Shown here: positions 24,010 to 34,868 of the stretch, piece after piece
Numbering within the stretch: position 1 is the stretch's first letter
Layout of the letters: every line of letters starts with the position of its first letter
Assembly (NCBI RefSeq): GCF_020520425.1
Contig: NC_079492.1
Span: forward strand, 105,001,157 to 105,065,156
Reading direction: 5' to 3'
Length of the DNA: 64,000 nt
Origin: Spinacia oleracea
Taxonomy: Eukaryota; Streptophyta; Magnoliopsida; Caryophyllales; Amaranthaceae
Translations under genes and position numbers: made by a program
The notes under the pieces: generated by a model
What the model was told of the DNA's origin: nothing
Databases searched by the model: none
Seen by the model: the letters and a program-made list of their open reading frames with translations, nothing else

Positions 24010-24700
24010 CTACCCGTTACCATCCCTAGCTGGACCACCTATCTTTCGCCAAATCATTCGGGCAGCCCAAATCCCTAAGGATGTGCAATGTTGACTCCTC
24101 GTCACTCATCAGCACCACAGATATAACATTTAGGTACATCAGTCATCCTTCTTTTGAACCTATTTAAGTTTCCTAGAATTCAGTCATGGCAAGCTAACCA
24201 AAGGAACGCACGAACTCGTTGTTAAACCGGTGCAGTCCAGATCGCGTTCCAGCAGTCATCATCAATAGTCACTCTCGTGTCTCATCAATCTAATTGCTAA
24301 TTTAATGGTGAATTTGCCTTTCGAATTCCCCTGCCGGTATACAAGGTCTTGAGTAGTAGTGTCTTCCTTCAGTTCGTATGACTGAATTTGTTTGAGTATA
24401 TCTTGTCTTAAATATGGTACAAAGACTTCCCATCTCCATCCTTCTCCTAATTCCCACATCTCCCCTACTGTTGCCCCAATCAGTTTCACAGGCACCTCTT
24501 GATTGACAAGCTCACTAAGTGGTTTATTTTGGCCCAATTGTGATCCCAAAAACAAGGTGTTAGCCCATTACCAACAGAAGTACGCATACCTTCGCAAAGG
24601 AACCTTGCATTATCCGTATATACAAGGTGTTAGCCCCATTACCAACAGAAGTCGCATACCTTTGAGTATTTTATTTAAGTGGAACATTTACTGACAGATT
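24010..24700 (-). mobile_element. L1-type LINE fragment, 3' part of the reverse-transcriptase ORF
   Basis: On the minus strand, ORF 24262-24555 reads LGQNKPLSELVNQEVPVKLI, then a WELGEGWRWE segment, then GKFTIKLAIRLM. It is followed, with frame breaks, by text like QRVRAFLWLACHD and then NLNRFKRRMTDVPKC, YICGADE and ESTLHILRD. This is the post-RT region and zf-RVT zinc-binding domain of plant L1 LINEs. The RT core and 5' part are absent. A 73-bp direct duplication ('acaaggtgttagcccattacc') sits at 24553 and 24624. It is a broken, old fragment. Confidence 0.7.
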
Positions 24701-25815
24701 TTAATACAATGATAAAATACTTATACAATATTAATATCTATACCTAGTCTATAAAAAAGAAAGACCGTTGATTGTTAGAAGACACGTGTCGCCTGCATCT
24801 TTCATCGACACGTGTCACCTCCATCTTTCATCGTGTTTTTGTTTAATTTTTAATTTTGTTATTGTTTGTTATACGAAGTATTTATTTTACATCTTCAACC
24901 CCTCTTCCACTTGATCTTCCTCTTTTAACATCAATTTACTATTTACTTTATATATTCGTTTAACGTCATTCACTCCGATCCATCTTCCGCTTCAACACTC
25001 AATATTAATTCACCATCTAATTTATATATTTTCAACTTTCAAATTTCATCTCTATATAAATCATATATTCCCACTAAAATCACAAACTATCAATATAAAA
25101 CTAGTTATTTATACAAATATTAACCATATATACAAGTCAACAACACTTTTATCCATTTTCCAATTTCTTTTCTTTACCTTTTTATTTTATTATTTTAATG
25201 TAGTTATGGGCGCGGAGAGACGACGGTTTATCAATTATCACACCTCGTTCAATGTGTACTTTTACTTCATCTGAGTTCCAACGAACATTTAAGTGATCTA
25301 GATTATTTGATGTTATGAATCAAACTCTGATAACATTATTGACACCAAACTTAATTTATCTAAGCTATACTCAACAATCAACATAATTGAGCTTAGGAGA
25401 GGAGAACTTATTTCAAAACCCTAGAACAAATTTTGTACTTGCCGTCATAAGATTGTACTTCCAACTGCACTTCAAAGGACATTCAACTGCTGACATACCA
25501 AAAATATGATACACAACAAAATATGATTAACAAACACAAACAATTGATAAACTAACAGATTGCATGTTAAAATCATCAACTAATTAATATAACTACATTT
25601 TGGCACCTGTTAAAAAGGGGCTAATAAAAACTATAACAAAATAAACTACTATCTTACAGAATCATATCAACAAAAGTTTGATGAAATATGTGCCTGCCGC
25701 CCAAAATAAAATAATCCCCGAAGATCTAAACCCATACGGTACCTTATACCAAAAATCTGCAAACCAAACACTCCAAAAATCTGAAACCTAAACCATTAGT
25801 AATAATTTACACAAA
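24700..25815. other. Spacer downstream of the SMR gene, with a tandem G-box pair
   Basis: No gene is seen. Two palindromes GACACGTGTC at 24781-24790 and 24807-24816 form a 26-bp tandem repeat. The core CACGTG is a G-box. The rest is AT-rich and includes the 3' flank of the minus-strand SMR gene. Confidence 0.5.
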
Positions 25816-26061
25816 CTAAGCACAAGCTTCCTTAACACGAGGGGTGAAAACTAGCTCCAAATCAGGAATATTGAAGTATCCATTCTTTGGCGGCTCCACC
25901 CGTTTCTTCCCAAAATAATACCTCTTTTTCTTCGGCGGCGGTGGAGGCGCTATTGACACAGGAATCCGACATCCGTCGTGCTTCGGCGTCGTACAAATGT
26001 ATTCATAATCGTGATCATTAACATTATATTCATAATTACACTTAATAGGCTCAATTTCCAT
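25816..26061 (-). CDS. SIAMESE-RELATED (SMR) cyclin-dependent kinase inhibitor
   Basis: This single-exon gene encodes 81 residues. The start is the ATG at 26061; upstream in-frame codons begin with TTG and are not used. In order it shows an acidic N-terminus, CTTPKHDGCRIPVSIAPPPPPKKKR (residues about 26-50), and the family hallmark PPKNGYFNIPDLELVF near residues 58-73, ending KEACA. These are the conserved motifs of the plant SIM/SMR family, small nuclear proteins that bind CDK-cyclin complexes and promote the switch from mitosis to endoreduplication, often in response to stress or differentiation signals. The length is at the short end for the family. The sub-type (SMR number) cannot be assigned by eye. 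It is flanked by transposons but intact, with its own TATA box. Confidence 0.88.
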   Translation of the reverse strand: MEIEPIKCNYEYNVNDHDYEYICTTPKHDGCRIPVSIAPPPPPKKKRYYFGKKRVEPPKNGYFNIPDLELVFTPRVKEACA

Positions 26062-26130
26062 GATTAGCAAAGGATTACGGAAAGGAGAGTAAGGGGTTTT
26101 AGGTTAAGAAAAGGGGGGGAGAAGGGTTTT

Positions 26131-26140
26131 GTATTTATAT
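26131..26140 (-). promoter_or_regulatory. TATA box of the SMR gene
   Basis: The minus strand reads ATATAAATAC about 70 bp upstream of the ATG, which predicts a 5' UTR of roughly 40 nt. A G-box-like ACACGTGG lies further up, at about 26344-26351. Confidence 0.65.
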
Positions 26141-26813
26141 TAGAAATTTAAAAATAATTTAGTGAGGAATAATTAAAATAATTAATTATAATTTATAAGA
26201 AGAGAGGTGTTTGGCGTACTCTGGAAGTTGGAAGAGAAGAGTGGATAACAATTCATAAAAAGAGATGAAATCGTGTGGTATAGGTGTTGACAGTTAAGCA
26301 TGAGAATGGGACAGGTGTCATCAAAAGAAAAAAACCAAGCAAAGACACGTGGTTATGTTATCTACCGCAAGTAACGGTGTTACAGAGTTCAGCCGATTAT
26401 TCAAAATTGGCGGGAAAATGTGCAATGTTGGGTTGAGACTTGAGAGTTTGAGACTTGAGTGGGGTGGGCATTAATGGCAACTGGCAAGTGGAGGAGGACT
26501 GCCCAGAATTAGAGGTTTGGTGGTGACTGGTGAGACACCAGAATGTAGCTACTGTCTACTGTATCTTACGGAGTAGATTTTACACATTTTAGGTATGTTC
26601 TCCACTCTTTTTTTTTTTTTTTTCCTTAAAAAAACGTATCCCATAGTTTTCTTATCTTTTCATAAATTCGCAAATCAAAATAGCTCGTAGAAAATTTTCG
26701 GCGATTAGTTCCAAAATATTATAAGTACATAAAAAGTGTACATGTATATATATATATTTTTTTTTCGAATTCGGAGTGAGTTATTACAATCTCCTCCCAA
26801 TTATTGTTGTGGA

Positions 26814-27310
26814 CAGTGGCGGAGCTAGATAGGTGCATGGAGGTCCACCGACCCCCCCAAAGAAAACTGGAAAAAAAAACTTATAGCTGAGATCTAAGAG
26901 ATCGGATATTAAAGACAACCGATCTCTTAGGTTATACTTAAAAACACCCGCTCCCTACGTAAGAGATCAGTATTTTATAGAGATAATCCTAAGCGAACAG
27001 TCTTCAAAACAACCGTTCTCTTAGAGTTTTGAATAACTACAGGGGGATTATCTTAAGAGAGCTGTCTTTAGAAACAACTGGTCTCTTATAGTTTTGAATT
27101 TGAACATCCTCCCCCACACATATGAAAACCGTAGAGAATAATTGTAATAATTTTTTACGATTGTGATATGAATATTGATTAATTTAAGGACGATACATTT
27201 TTTTTTAGTAATATATTGTGTGTTGTGGAGGATCACCCGACACAATACTCTAAAAATCCTCGGAACGTCACTGCCGACACCCCAAAAAAAAATTCCTGGC
27301 TCCGCCACTA
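26814..27310. mobile_element. hAT-type MITE, 497 bp, with 8-bp target duplication
   Basis: Its ends are CAGTGGCGGAGC and, inverted, TAGTGGCGGAGC. Perfect flanking 8-bp direct repeats GTTGTGGA lie at 26806-26813 and 27311-27318. The interior carries repeated 'aagagatcgg'-like phrases and no transposase. It is a non-autonomous hAT element, and the perfect target duplication suggests modest age. Confidence 0.9.
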
Positions 27311-27379
27311 GTTGTGGAACACGGAGTCCTCACTATAAAGTTTAGTCTCAATCACATTAAATCAACATGCAACTGGTAC

Positions 27380-28197
27380 TAGAGCTGTCAAAACGGTTAC
27401 TCGAGTCGGGTCCGGGTCTGGTCATCTCGGGTCACGGGTCATGATCTGGTCGGGTCGTGTCGGGTCATTTTATTACCGGGTGCAGGTCGGGTTCGGTCAG
27501 GTTGAAAATTTGTAGGGTCATGTCGGGTTATTTTTGCATTTCGGTATAAGTCGGGTTCAGTTCGGGTTCGGGTCGGGTCTTTTTCAAGTCGGGTAAAATT
27601 ACGAGTTCGGGTCTTAACGAGTCGGGTCAAGTTAGGATCAAAAAATTACCGGTCTGTTAATATTCAAGTCTGGTTTATTATCGGACACGGGTTAAGACCG
27701 GGTACGATAGTTATCAGGAGTAATTAACTTTTATAAATTTGGTTAAATTTGGTTTAAAGCTTTTCACTTGTTCTAGATTAGGTAATTATAAAAAAAAAAA
27801 TTAACTTGATTTAAGTTAGTATTTAGTTAGGTCAATGGCAAATCGGGTTGTCAACAGGTCGCTTAAATTCAGATAACGGCTTATCAGGAATTGAGTCAAT
27901 AACAGGTTTTATCGGGTTACAATTGGTTTCCATCGGGTCGGTGTTGAATCGGGTTCGGGTTATTTTTCGGTCGGGTAAGCTGACTAGGTTTTGTTATCGG
28001 TTATATTTCGGTCGGGTGTCAGGTTCGGGTCCGGGTCATGCATTAACGGGTCGAAATCGGTCTTCGATTTTAACGGGTTGGATACGGTCGAGTTACGGAT
28101 TTTCTATTTTAACAAATTTCGGGTCTCGGTTCGGGTCCTTAAAAAAACAGGTCGGTTCAGGTCGATTTTTCGGATCGGATCAATTTTTAACAGCTGT
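27380..28197. mobile_element. CGGGTC-rich element with short inverted ends
   Basis: The interior is a degenerate array of 'cgggtc' and 'cgggttcgggt', inverted in the left half relative to the right. The ends AGAGCTGTCAAAA and, inverted, ACAGCTGTTAAAA are flanked by AACTGGTAC (27371-27379) and AACTAGTAC (28198-28206), a 9-bp target duplication with one mismatch. ORFs in it (for example 27848-28210) are artefacts of the repeat. The superfamily is uncertain; a 9-bp duplication would fit Mutator. Confidence 0.65.
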
Positions 28198-28228
28198 AAC
28201 TAGTACATAAAAAGTGTATTTGGGTGTA

Positions 28229-28886
28229 CTCCCTCCGTCCCGGAATACTCGACCCAGTTTGACCGGCACAGAGTTTAAGGGACTTGAATTGACTTATTTA
28301 ATTTAATAGGTAATAGTTGATAGTGGGGTATTATTTTAATGTAGTTAGTGGGAAATGTGTAAAGGGGTGGGGTTGGGGGAGAGTAGGGGTTGAATTTTTA
28401 ATTATTTTTTGTATGGAGTAGGGGGTAGGTGGGTTAATAGGGGTGGAGTGAGAAATAATATACTCCCTCCGTCCCGGAATACTCGACCCGGTTTGACCGG
28501 CACAGAGTTTAAGGGACTTGAATTGACTTATTTAATTTAATAGGTAGTAGTTGATAGTGGGGTATTATTTTAATGTAGTTAGTGGGAAATGTGTGAAGGG
28601 GTGGGGTTGGGAGAGAGTAGGGGTTGAATTTTTAATTATTTTTTGTATGGAGTAGGGGGTAGGTGGGTTAATAGGGGTGGAGTGAGAAATAATATAATAT
28701 TGTTAGAATATTTCCATTTTTAGAAACAGGTCAAGTATTAAGGGACGGCCCGATAAGGAAAACAGGTCAAGTATTCCGGGACGGAGGGAGTAATATTGTT
28801 AGAATATTTCCATTTTTAGAAACAGGTCAAGTATTAAGGGACGGCCCGATAAGAAAAACAGGTCAAGTATTCCGAGACGAAAGGAG
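28229..28886. mobile_element. Stowaway-type MITE (outer copy), split by a second copy
   Basis: It starts CTCCCTCCGTCCCGGAATACT after TA and ends in a diverged inverted form (tattccgagacgaaaggag) before TA. It is interrupted at an internal TA by the inner copy (28463-28790). Removing the inner copy leaves an element of about 328 bp, the same length as the inner one. Confidence 0.9.
28463..28790. mobile_element. Stowaway-type MITE (inner copy), intact
   Basis: The 328-bp element has TIRs CTCCCTCCGTCCCGG / CCGGGACGGAGGGAG and is flanked by TA on both sides. It differs from the outer copy at only a few positions. Both copies therefore come from a recently active Tc1/mariner-related family. Confidence 0.92.
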
Positions 28887-29100
28887 TACCATTTTATATT
28901 TTCCCATTACTTAGTCGGTGATGGTATAAAAATACCTTCTCATAAGTCATAAATATGATAAACACGTCTGCATTAGCAACCATCGAGGTAGTTCTTAACT
29001 CATAACATTAGCGAAGCACGGACAGGCCCATCTCGGCCCATATTTATCGTTACTTGTGAGTAAAGCACATATAAGATCTAATTATGATATCCGTAATTGC
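28887..29100. other. Short spacer
   Basis: No feature is recognised between the Stowaway pair and the left end of the large MULE. Confidence 0.5.
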
Positions 29101-29200
29101 TATACCCAGGTACAGCCAAGATGGCTGTACCCCCTGCCCAAAACGACGCGCAGCGTCGTTTGGGTAAAATACTGTACCCCCTGCCATTGTTAGGCGCGTG
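29101..29200 (+). repeat. Left terminal modules of the MULE
   Basis: A hairpin GGTACAGCCA-aga-TGGCTGTACC (29109-29131) is followed by a palindrome AAACGACGC-gca-GCGTCGTTT (about 29142-29162) and a second 'ctgtaccccctgcc'. The same modules occur in inverted form at the right end. A TATA-like CCTATAAATAC lies at about 29272-29282, before the ULP1-like gene. Confidence 0.75.
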
Positions 29201-29779
29201 AATCCCACGCGCGGGTAGTTAATTTTGAAAAAAAAAATGGCACGTGAGGGTAATAATTTCGCGCAGGAATGGCCTATAAATACAAAAAAAAAAAGAGGAA
29301 AATCATTTCGAAAACCGTTCAAATTCTCAGCACGCAAAAAATTTTCTCTCTCCTCTGCCCACTCTTCTACTTCGTTGTTTTCTCTCTCTTAAAACCGCCA
29401 TTAAACTTCCTGCAACCACCTCAATCAACTTTCTCTCTCTTCAAACCGCTACTAATCTTCATTATTAAAGCTGAATTTCCACAAAATATCAAGAGAAGAA
29501 ATCTGTGACTTCTTTTTACTGAAAAAAAAGAGAAAAATGGATGTTCGTGACGAAATTGACATGAACAAGCTTCAAAATCCACCGAAAAGCAAAAAGTAAG
29601 TAATTACAATTGATTCTGATGTTTCGATTTTATTTTCGAACTAAAATGAAATCTAATTTTGCTTATTTTCGTTCTATTTCAGAAAAACGAAGATGCCGAA
29701 AGAAAAAAAGGAAACGTATGTAATTTAATTTCAGATTTCGAACATGCAACTGTTTTATTACTTAAATATTTGTTTAATT

Positions 29780-32560
29780 CAGTTATTTTCAGTATTTTTC
29801 TTTATAATGTTCAAATAATTTCATTATAATGGTCAATTTTTTGGTTTATGATGTTAGCAAACCCTAACTTCTGATTTTTTGGCTATAGGACTGGAACATC
29901 TAGTGAAGAGAAAAAAATCGGGAATGCAAAGCAACTAGACATGAAGGAGTAAGTTATTTTAAGTTTTCGTAGATAAATTCATTTTAATTTACATATGTTC
30001 AATCAATTTTATGTTAATGTTCAATCGTTTTTAATTTAATGTTCATTTTCGTTGCGTGATGATTTAACCAAACCCTAACTATTGGTTTTTTTATCACAGA
30101 ACTGGAAAATACGAAATTGAGAAGGAAATTGAAGCTGAAAAGCAAATAGACACATTCCAGTAAGTAATTTTTATGTTTTTGAATATCTATTTCTATTTAA
30201 TTTGCGAATGTGCCGTTTTTGACATTTGATACAATACAAATACAAATTAATGATACATTGTTCATATTCATAGAGATTTAACAATAATCTTATTGATGAT
30301 TAAAATTTGGATTGGGAATGTCAATTAATTTAAATATTATTATAATAATGTAAATGTGATGAACTTTTGTTGAGTTTTTCTAATCTTATGTTAGACGTTC
30401 AATTTATGTGTAAAATGTTCATATTGTTTAAGCTAGATAGTCATTTTGGTCCACTGAGTTTTGTTCATTCCTCTGTAAAATAAATTAAGTCTTGAGAACT
30501 CATGATAACTATCTTATGCAAAATGTTCAATTGATTATAGCAGAATATTCAATATCTTTTTGGAAAATGATCATATATTCCAAACTGGATATCCTTTTTG
30601 GTCTACTGAGATTTTCTTTAGGAATACTGAATTATTTCGAATGTTATATATATAATTAAAATAATTTGAACATTTGTTCATTCATATGTCCAAAAACTAA
30701 ATCCAGAAATCATGGTAAATGTCTGTCTCCAAAATGTTCAATATATTTTGATAAAATATTCATTTTCTTTTTATAAAATATTCAATATATTTTGATAGTT
30801 CATTTTCTTTTTATAAAATGTTCAATTTTTTTTCTGGAATATATTTTGTTACAGAGTTTTGTTTTGGAATATACTATGAATTATTTCTAGTATTATATTC
30901 ATAATGGAAATGTTCTTTGTACTAATATTCAATTTTTCTACAGTAAAATTTTAAATCTACACTCATCTGCGAAAAATGTTCAATTTATTTTGCTAAAATA
31001 TTCAATTCTTTTTAATAAAATGTTCGTTTACTCTGATATACTAAGTTGGTTTAGAAATCTTCAATTATTTCAACTACTATATTCATAATTTCAATGTTTG
31101 AACTTTTGTTCATTTCTTCAGTCCTTTTTATTATTAAAACTCATGATAACTGTTTTTATGTTAAATGTTCATTTTGTTTTCATAAAATATTCATTTCTTC
31201 AAACTGAATTTTGCTCTGGACACTCATTAGTTATACATTTATAAAATCTAGAGAACAACCACAAAGGTTAATACTCAAATTTAAGCGAAGACCAACTAAA
31301 TCCCAGCCAGAGGTTCAGAAAGTATTAAGGTATAAGATAATATCAATTTTTTTATTAAATTTGAATGATTTTTAATATTATATAATATAATGTGTGCATT
31401 TACATCATATTAATAAAAAATACAGTGAAGGAGATGGGAAGGCATGTACAACTTCTGAGACAGAAGTTCAAAAACCATTGAGGTATAATATAATGTCCAT
31501 TTTTTACTACATTATGCATGTAATATAAATGTTCTTTTTCTTAAAGTTATTTGTTCAATTGTGTATGGCTTAATATTCATTCATAAATTGAAAGTTTATC
31601 TCATCTGCGTTTATGAATTATGTTCAAAAAATTTCCTCCTTGTGTTCAAAGTTTTTATGAATTATGATCAAAAAATTTACTTATTATGTTTAAAGCTTCT
31701 CCTATATGTTCAAAGCTTTTCTCCATTGTTCGTTCAAATTTTTTAACCTTTATGTTCTAAGTTTTTAGTCATATGTTCAAAGCCTTTCTTTCTGTTTATA
31801 TCTCAGTCAAACTATTTGGTTATATGTTCAAAGCTTTTCTCCATTTTGTTCAAAGTTTTTAACCTTTATGTTCAAAGTTTTTAGTCAAATGTTCAAATTT
31901 ACCTATTATGTTTAAAACTTTTCTCCATTTTGTTCAAAGTTTATTACCTTTATGTTCAAAGTTTTTACCCTAATGTTCAAGTTTTTAGTCATGGGTTCAA
32001 ATTTCACAGTATAATATAATGTCCATTTTTAGCTTTTTAAATAATTTTTTATTAATTTTATATAAAATGACTTGTACGTTTACACCTTACTATTCAAATT
32101 ACAGTGAAGGAGATAAGAAATCTTCGTCAAAATCACAGCCTGAAGTTCAAAAAACATCAAGGTAAAAATTAATATGAATTTTCAATTTAGTTGAATCGTT
32201 CATAATTTTTATATAAAATAGCATGTATATTAAAAATATATTATTCAAATAACAGTGAAGAAGATCAAGAAGAGTCTTCAAAATCTTTGGTACAAAGAAA
32301 GATTGTTACAAAAAATAGGTAGAATTTGGCATTTTTTTACAATTCATTTTCTTCTGCATATTTGTTCATAATGGTTTCATTGTTTGTTCATTCATTTGGA
32401 ATTGTTTGTTCTTTATTTTATATGGTTTATTCTTTATTATTGAACAACTCTTTCTTTCTTCTTTATTTGTAACTTTATATATAAATGATATTTTTCATAC
32501 GTTTTCATATATATGATCACACATTTGTCGTTTTAATTTATTGAATTTTTTTGTTCTTTG
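29780..32560 (+). repeat. ATGTTCA-type motif array in ULP-gene introns (part 1)
   Basis: The introns are filled with variants of 'aaaatgttcaatatatttt' and 'atgttcaaagtttttctcc', dozens by eye, always in the plus-strand orientation. Further arrays occupy 33,820-34,070, 34,690-34,880, 35,400-35,990, 36,690-37,010, 38,160-38,470, 40,150-40,860 and 44,254-44,860. Exons lack the motif. Confidence 0.8.
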
Positions 32561-34642
32561 TTTATCAGGGGCAACAACTTACTGAAACAACTTTTAGCAA
32601 AGAGCATAAAACAGAACAACAAAAAAAAGGCTGCACAAATGGTAGCTGCAGCTGCTGCTGCTGCAATGGCCAGCAAAGAAGCTGACAAAAGGATAGATAC
32701 AGCTGCCGTTGCAGCACAAATAGAAGCTGAGAAAATGGCACCTGCAGCTGATGCATAAGACAAAAGAGTCGCTCAGGAAAAGGCGTCTGCAGCTGAGAAA
32801 GAAGCCAAAAGAGTGGCTGAGGAAAAGGCATCTGCAGCTGATGCAGAAGCGAAAAAACTGGATGAGGAGAAGGCATCTGCAGCTGATGCCCAAAGAGAAG
32901 CTGAGCTGAAAGAAGCTGAAAACAAGAGGATCGAGGCTAATAAGAAGAAGGAAGAAGAAGATAAAGCTGAAGCAATGAAGAAGGATTTAGAGGAAAGAAA
33001 GAAAGAATATGAAGAAAAAATGAGCCAGCTTATGGCTAAAAACAACAAAGAGTTGATAGAGGAAGCGAAAAGGAAAGAAGCTGAGAGAAAGAAAAGAGAA
33101 GATGAGAGAAAGAAAAAAGAAGACGATGATGCCACAAAAGCAATTGCCATGGTGGTTGAAAATGTAAATGCTTCAGAGAGTGAAGCTCAAACCATTGGTG
33201 GTAAAGGCACAAAAAGAGGAAAGAAGACAACAGCTACCAAGAAGAACACCATTCTAAGTATTACTATGGATGAAGAACTACAAAAGAAGTTGCACAACAT
33301 ATCAGATTCATACAATCCGAGAAGAAGTACAAGATCAATGGTGAAAGTGCAACAAAATGTTGGTGCTGAAGTAGTTAGCAAAGAAGAATTTGAAGGCAAA
33401 GGTAACTATTTACATTGTTCAATCTTATTTCAATAAATATTCAAAATATATTATTATGTAAGTTGTACTTAGTATTTGTTAATAATGTAGATGTTTCTGG
33501 AGTTACTTCCAAAGTAACAAATACTCCAAAGAAAAGGAAAGCGGCTGAGAAAGAAGATGAGGATGAGCCTTTGGATGTTGAGATAATAAAAATAAAAAAA
33601 TAAAAAGGTAAACATATTTACAAAAAAACATTGTTAAAAAATAATTTAAGATAATTGATAAAATGTTAATATGTTAAATGCATTGTAATTTTTTTTACAG
33701 GAGTTGAAAAAAAAGCACCTGTTAAGGGAAGAATTCTTCCTCTTAGGAGTGCATTGAAAAGAAATAAGAAAAATGATATTGAAGAAGTGAAAGAAGAACA
33801 GAAAACAGGTATTACATTTAACATTGTTCAAAGTTTTTTCAAAGAACGTTCATTTGGTTATCATAAAATGTTATTTTTGTTTGGATAAAAATTCTTTCTG
33901 TTTTTATCTCACAGTTATTCAAACTATTTGGTTATATGTTCAAAGTTTTTCTCCATCATGTTCAAAAGTTTTCTATATTAAGTTCAAAGTTTTCTCCATT
34001 ATGTTCAAAGCTTTACTATTTCGTTCAAAGTTTTTGGGTAATATGTTCAAACATTTTTACTATTTTGTTCTGTTCACAGAACTTGCAAAAGTCAATGTTA
34101 AAGGAAAAAGGAAAATGAAAAAAAGAAAGGAAGAAGAAGAAGAGGTTCAAGAAGAAGAGGAGTTAGAGGGAAATGATGAAGAAGAGCAAGAAGAGGAGGA
34201 AGAACAAAATGAGGAAGAAGAGGAAGAAGAGGAAGAAGATGAGGAAGATGAGGAAGATGAAGAATGGGAAGAAGAAGAAGAAAAAGAACAAAACAAGATG
34301 CCAAAAGGTATATTTAGTATACTAAAATATTAAACATTGTATTACATGTTTATCAAAACTTCTTAATTGTATGTTCTTCTCCAACAGAGAAAACAGTACA
34401 GGTGAAAGAGAGGTTGGTTCAGTTTGAAAAACAAAGACAAAAAATAGGTAAAATTAAAATTTATTTGTTCTCCATAAAATTAAAAATTCTACAATTGTTA
34501 TTAAAACTTACTTATACGTGTTCCTTTTCCAGCATCAAAAAGAAAAGCAGCAAAAGCAAACCTACCTGCTGAAAGAAAAACAAAAAGGAAAATAACTGAT
34601 GAAGAATATGAAGTGAAGGAAGAAAATATAGAAAAAGGTAAA

Positions 34643-34868
34643 ATAAACTCTTCCTTTCAACAGTTCCATATGTAAGTATAATAATTGATGTTATTTAAAA
34701 TGTTCATTTTGTTTATATAAAATGATCAATTTTCTTAAAAAGAATGTTCAATAGTAAAACAAGTAATGTTTAATATATTTAAATAGAATGTTCATAATTA
34801 CAATACATAATGTTCAAAATTTTGAAATACAATATTCATTATTGAAATAATTAATGTTCTACAAAATT
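34643..34868 (+). repeat. 226-bp duplicate of an exon end plus intron (first copy)
   Basis: It matches 38849-39074 with about one mismatch. The source is the 3' end of a ULP1 exon (KLFLSTVPY) with its splice donor and intron. Here it sits uselessly within an intron, so this is the ectopic copy. Confidence 0.92.

Larger units (their letters stand above)
21372..24150 (+). repeat. Large duplication, copy D2
   Basis: This is the partner of 6696-12014 without the 2.4-kb insert. Its right border continues smoothly into the LINE reading frame (minus strand), so this side keeps the ancestral context. Its left border abuts the copia fossil at 21371. Confidence 0.9.

Noticed and set aside
6696-24150. 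D1 and D2 as the two long LTRs of one element enclosing the copia fossil
   Set aside because: Their ends do not begin TG and end CA, D2 runs into a LINE frame at its right border, and each contains its own complete solo LTR with target duplication.
27848-28210. 120-residue ORF in the CGGGTC region
   Set aside because: It is a translation of the cgggtc array with no conserved protein features.
32533-33150. Minus-strand ORFs with hydrophobic, membrane-like text
   Set aside because: They are the antisense of the Ala/Glu/Lys coiled-coil exon. Antisense of GAA and AAG codons gives Phe, Leu and Ser runs.
34098-34304. Leu/Pro-rich minus-strand ORF
   Set aside because: It is the antisense of the poly-acidic exon.
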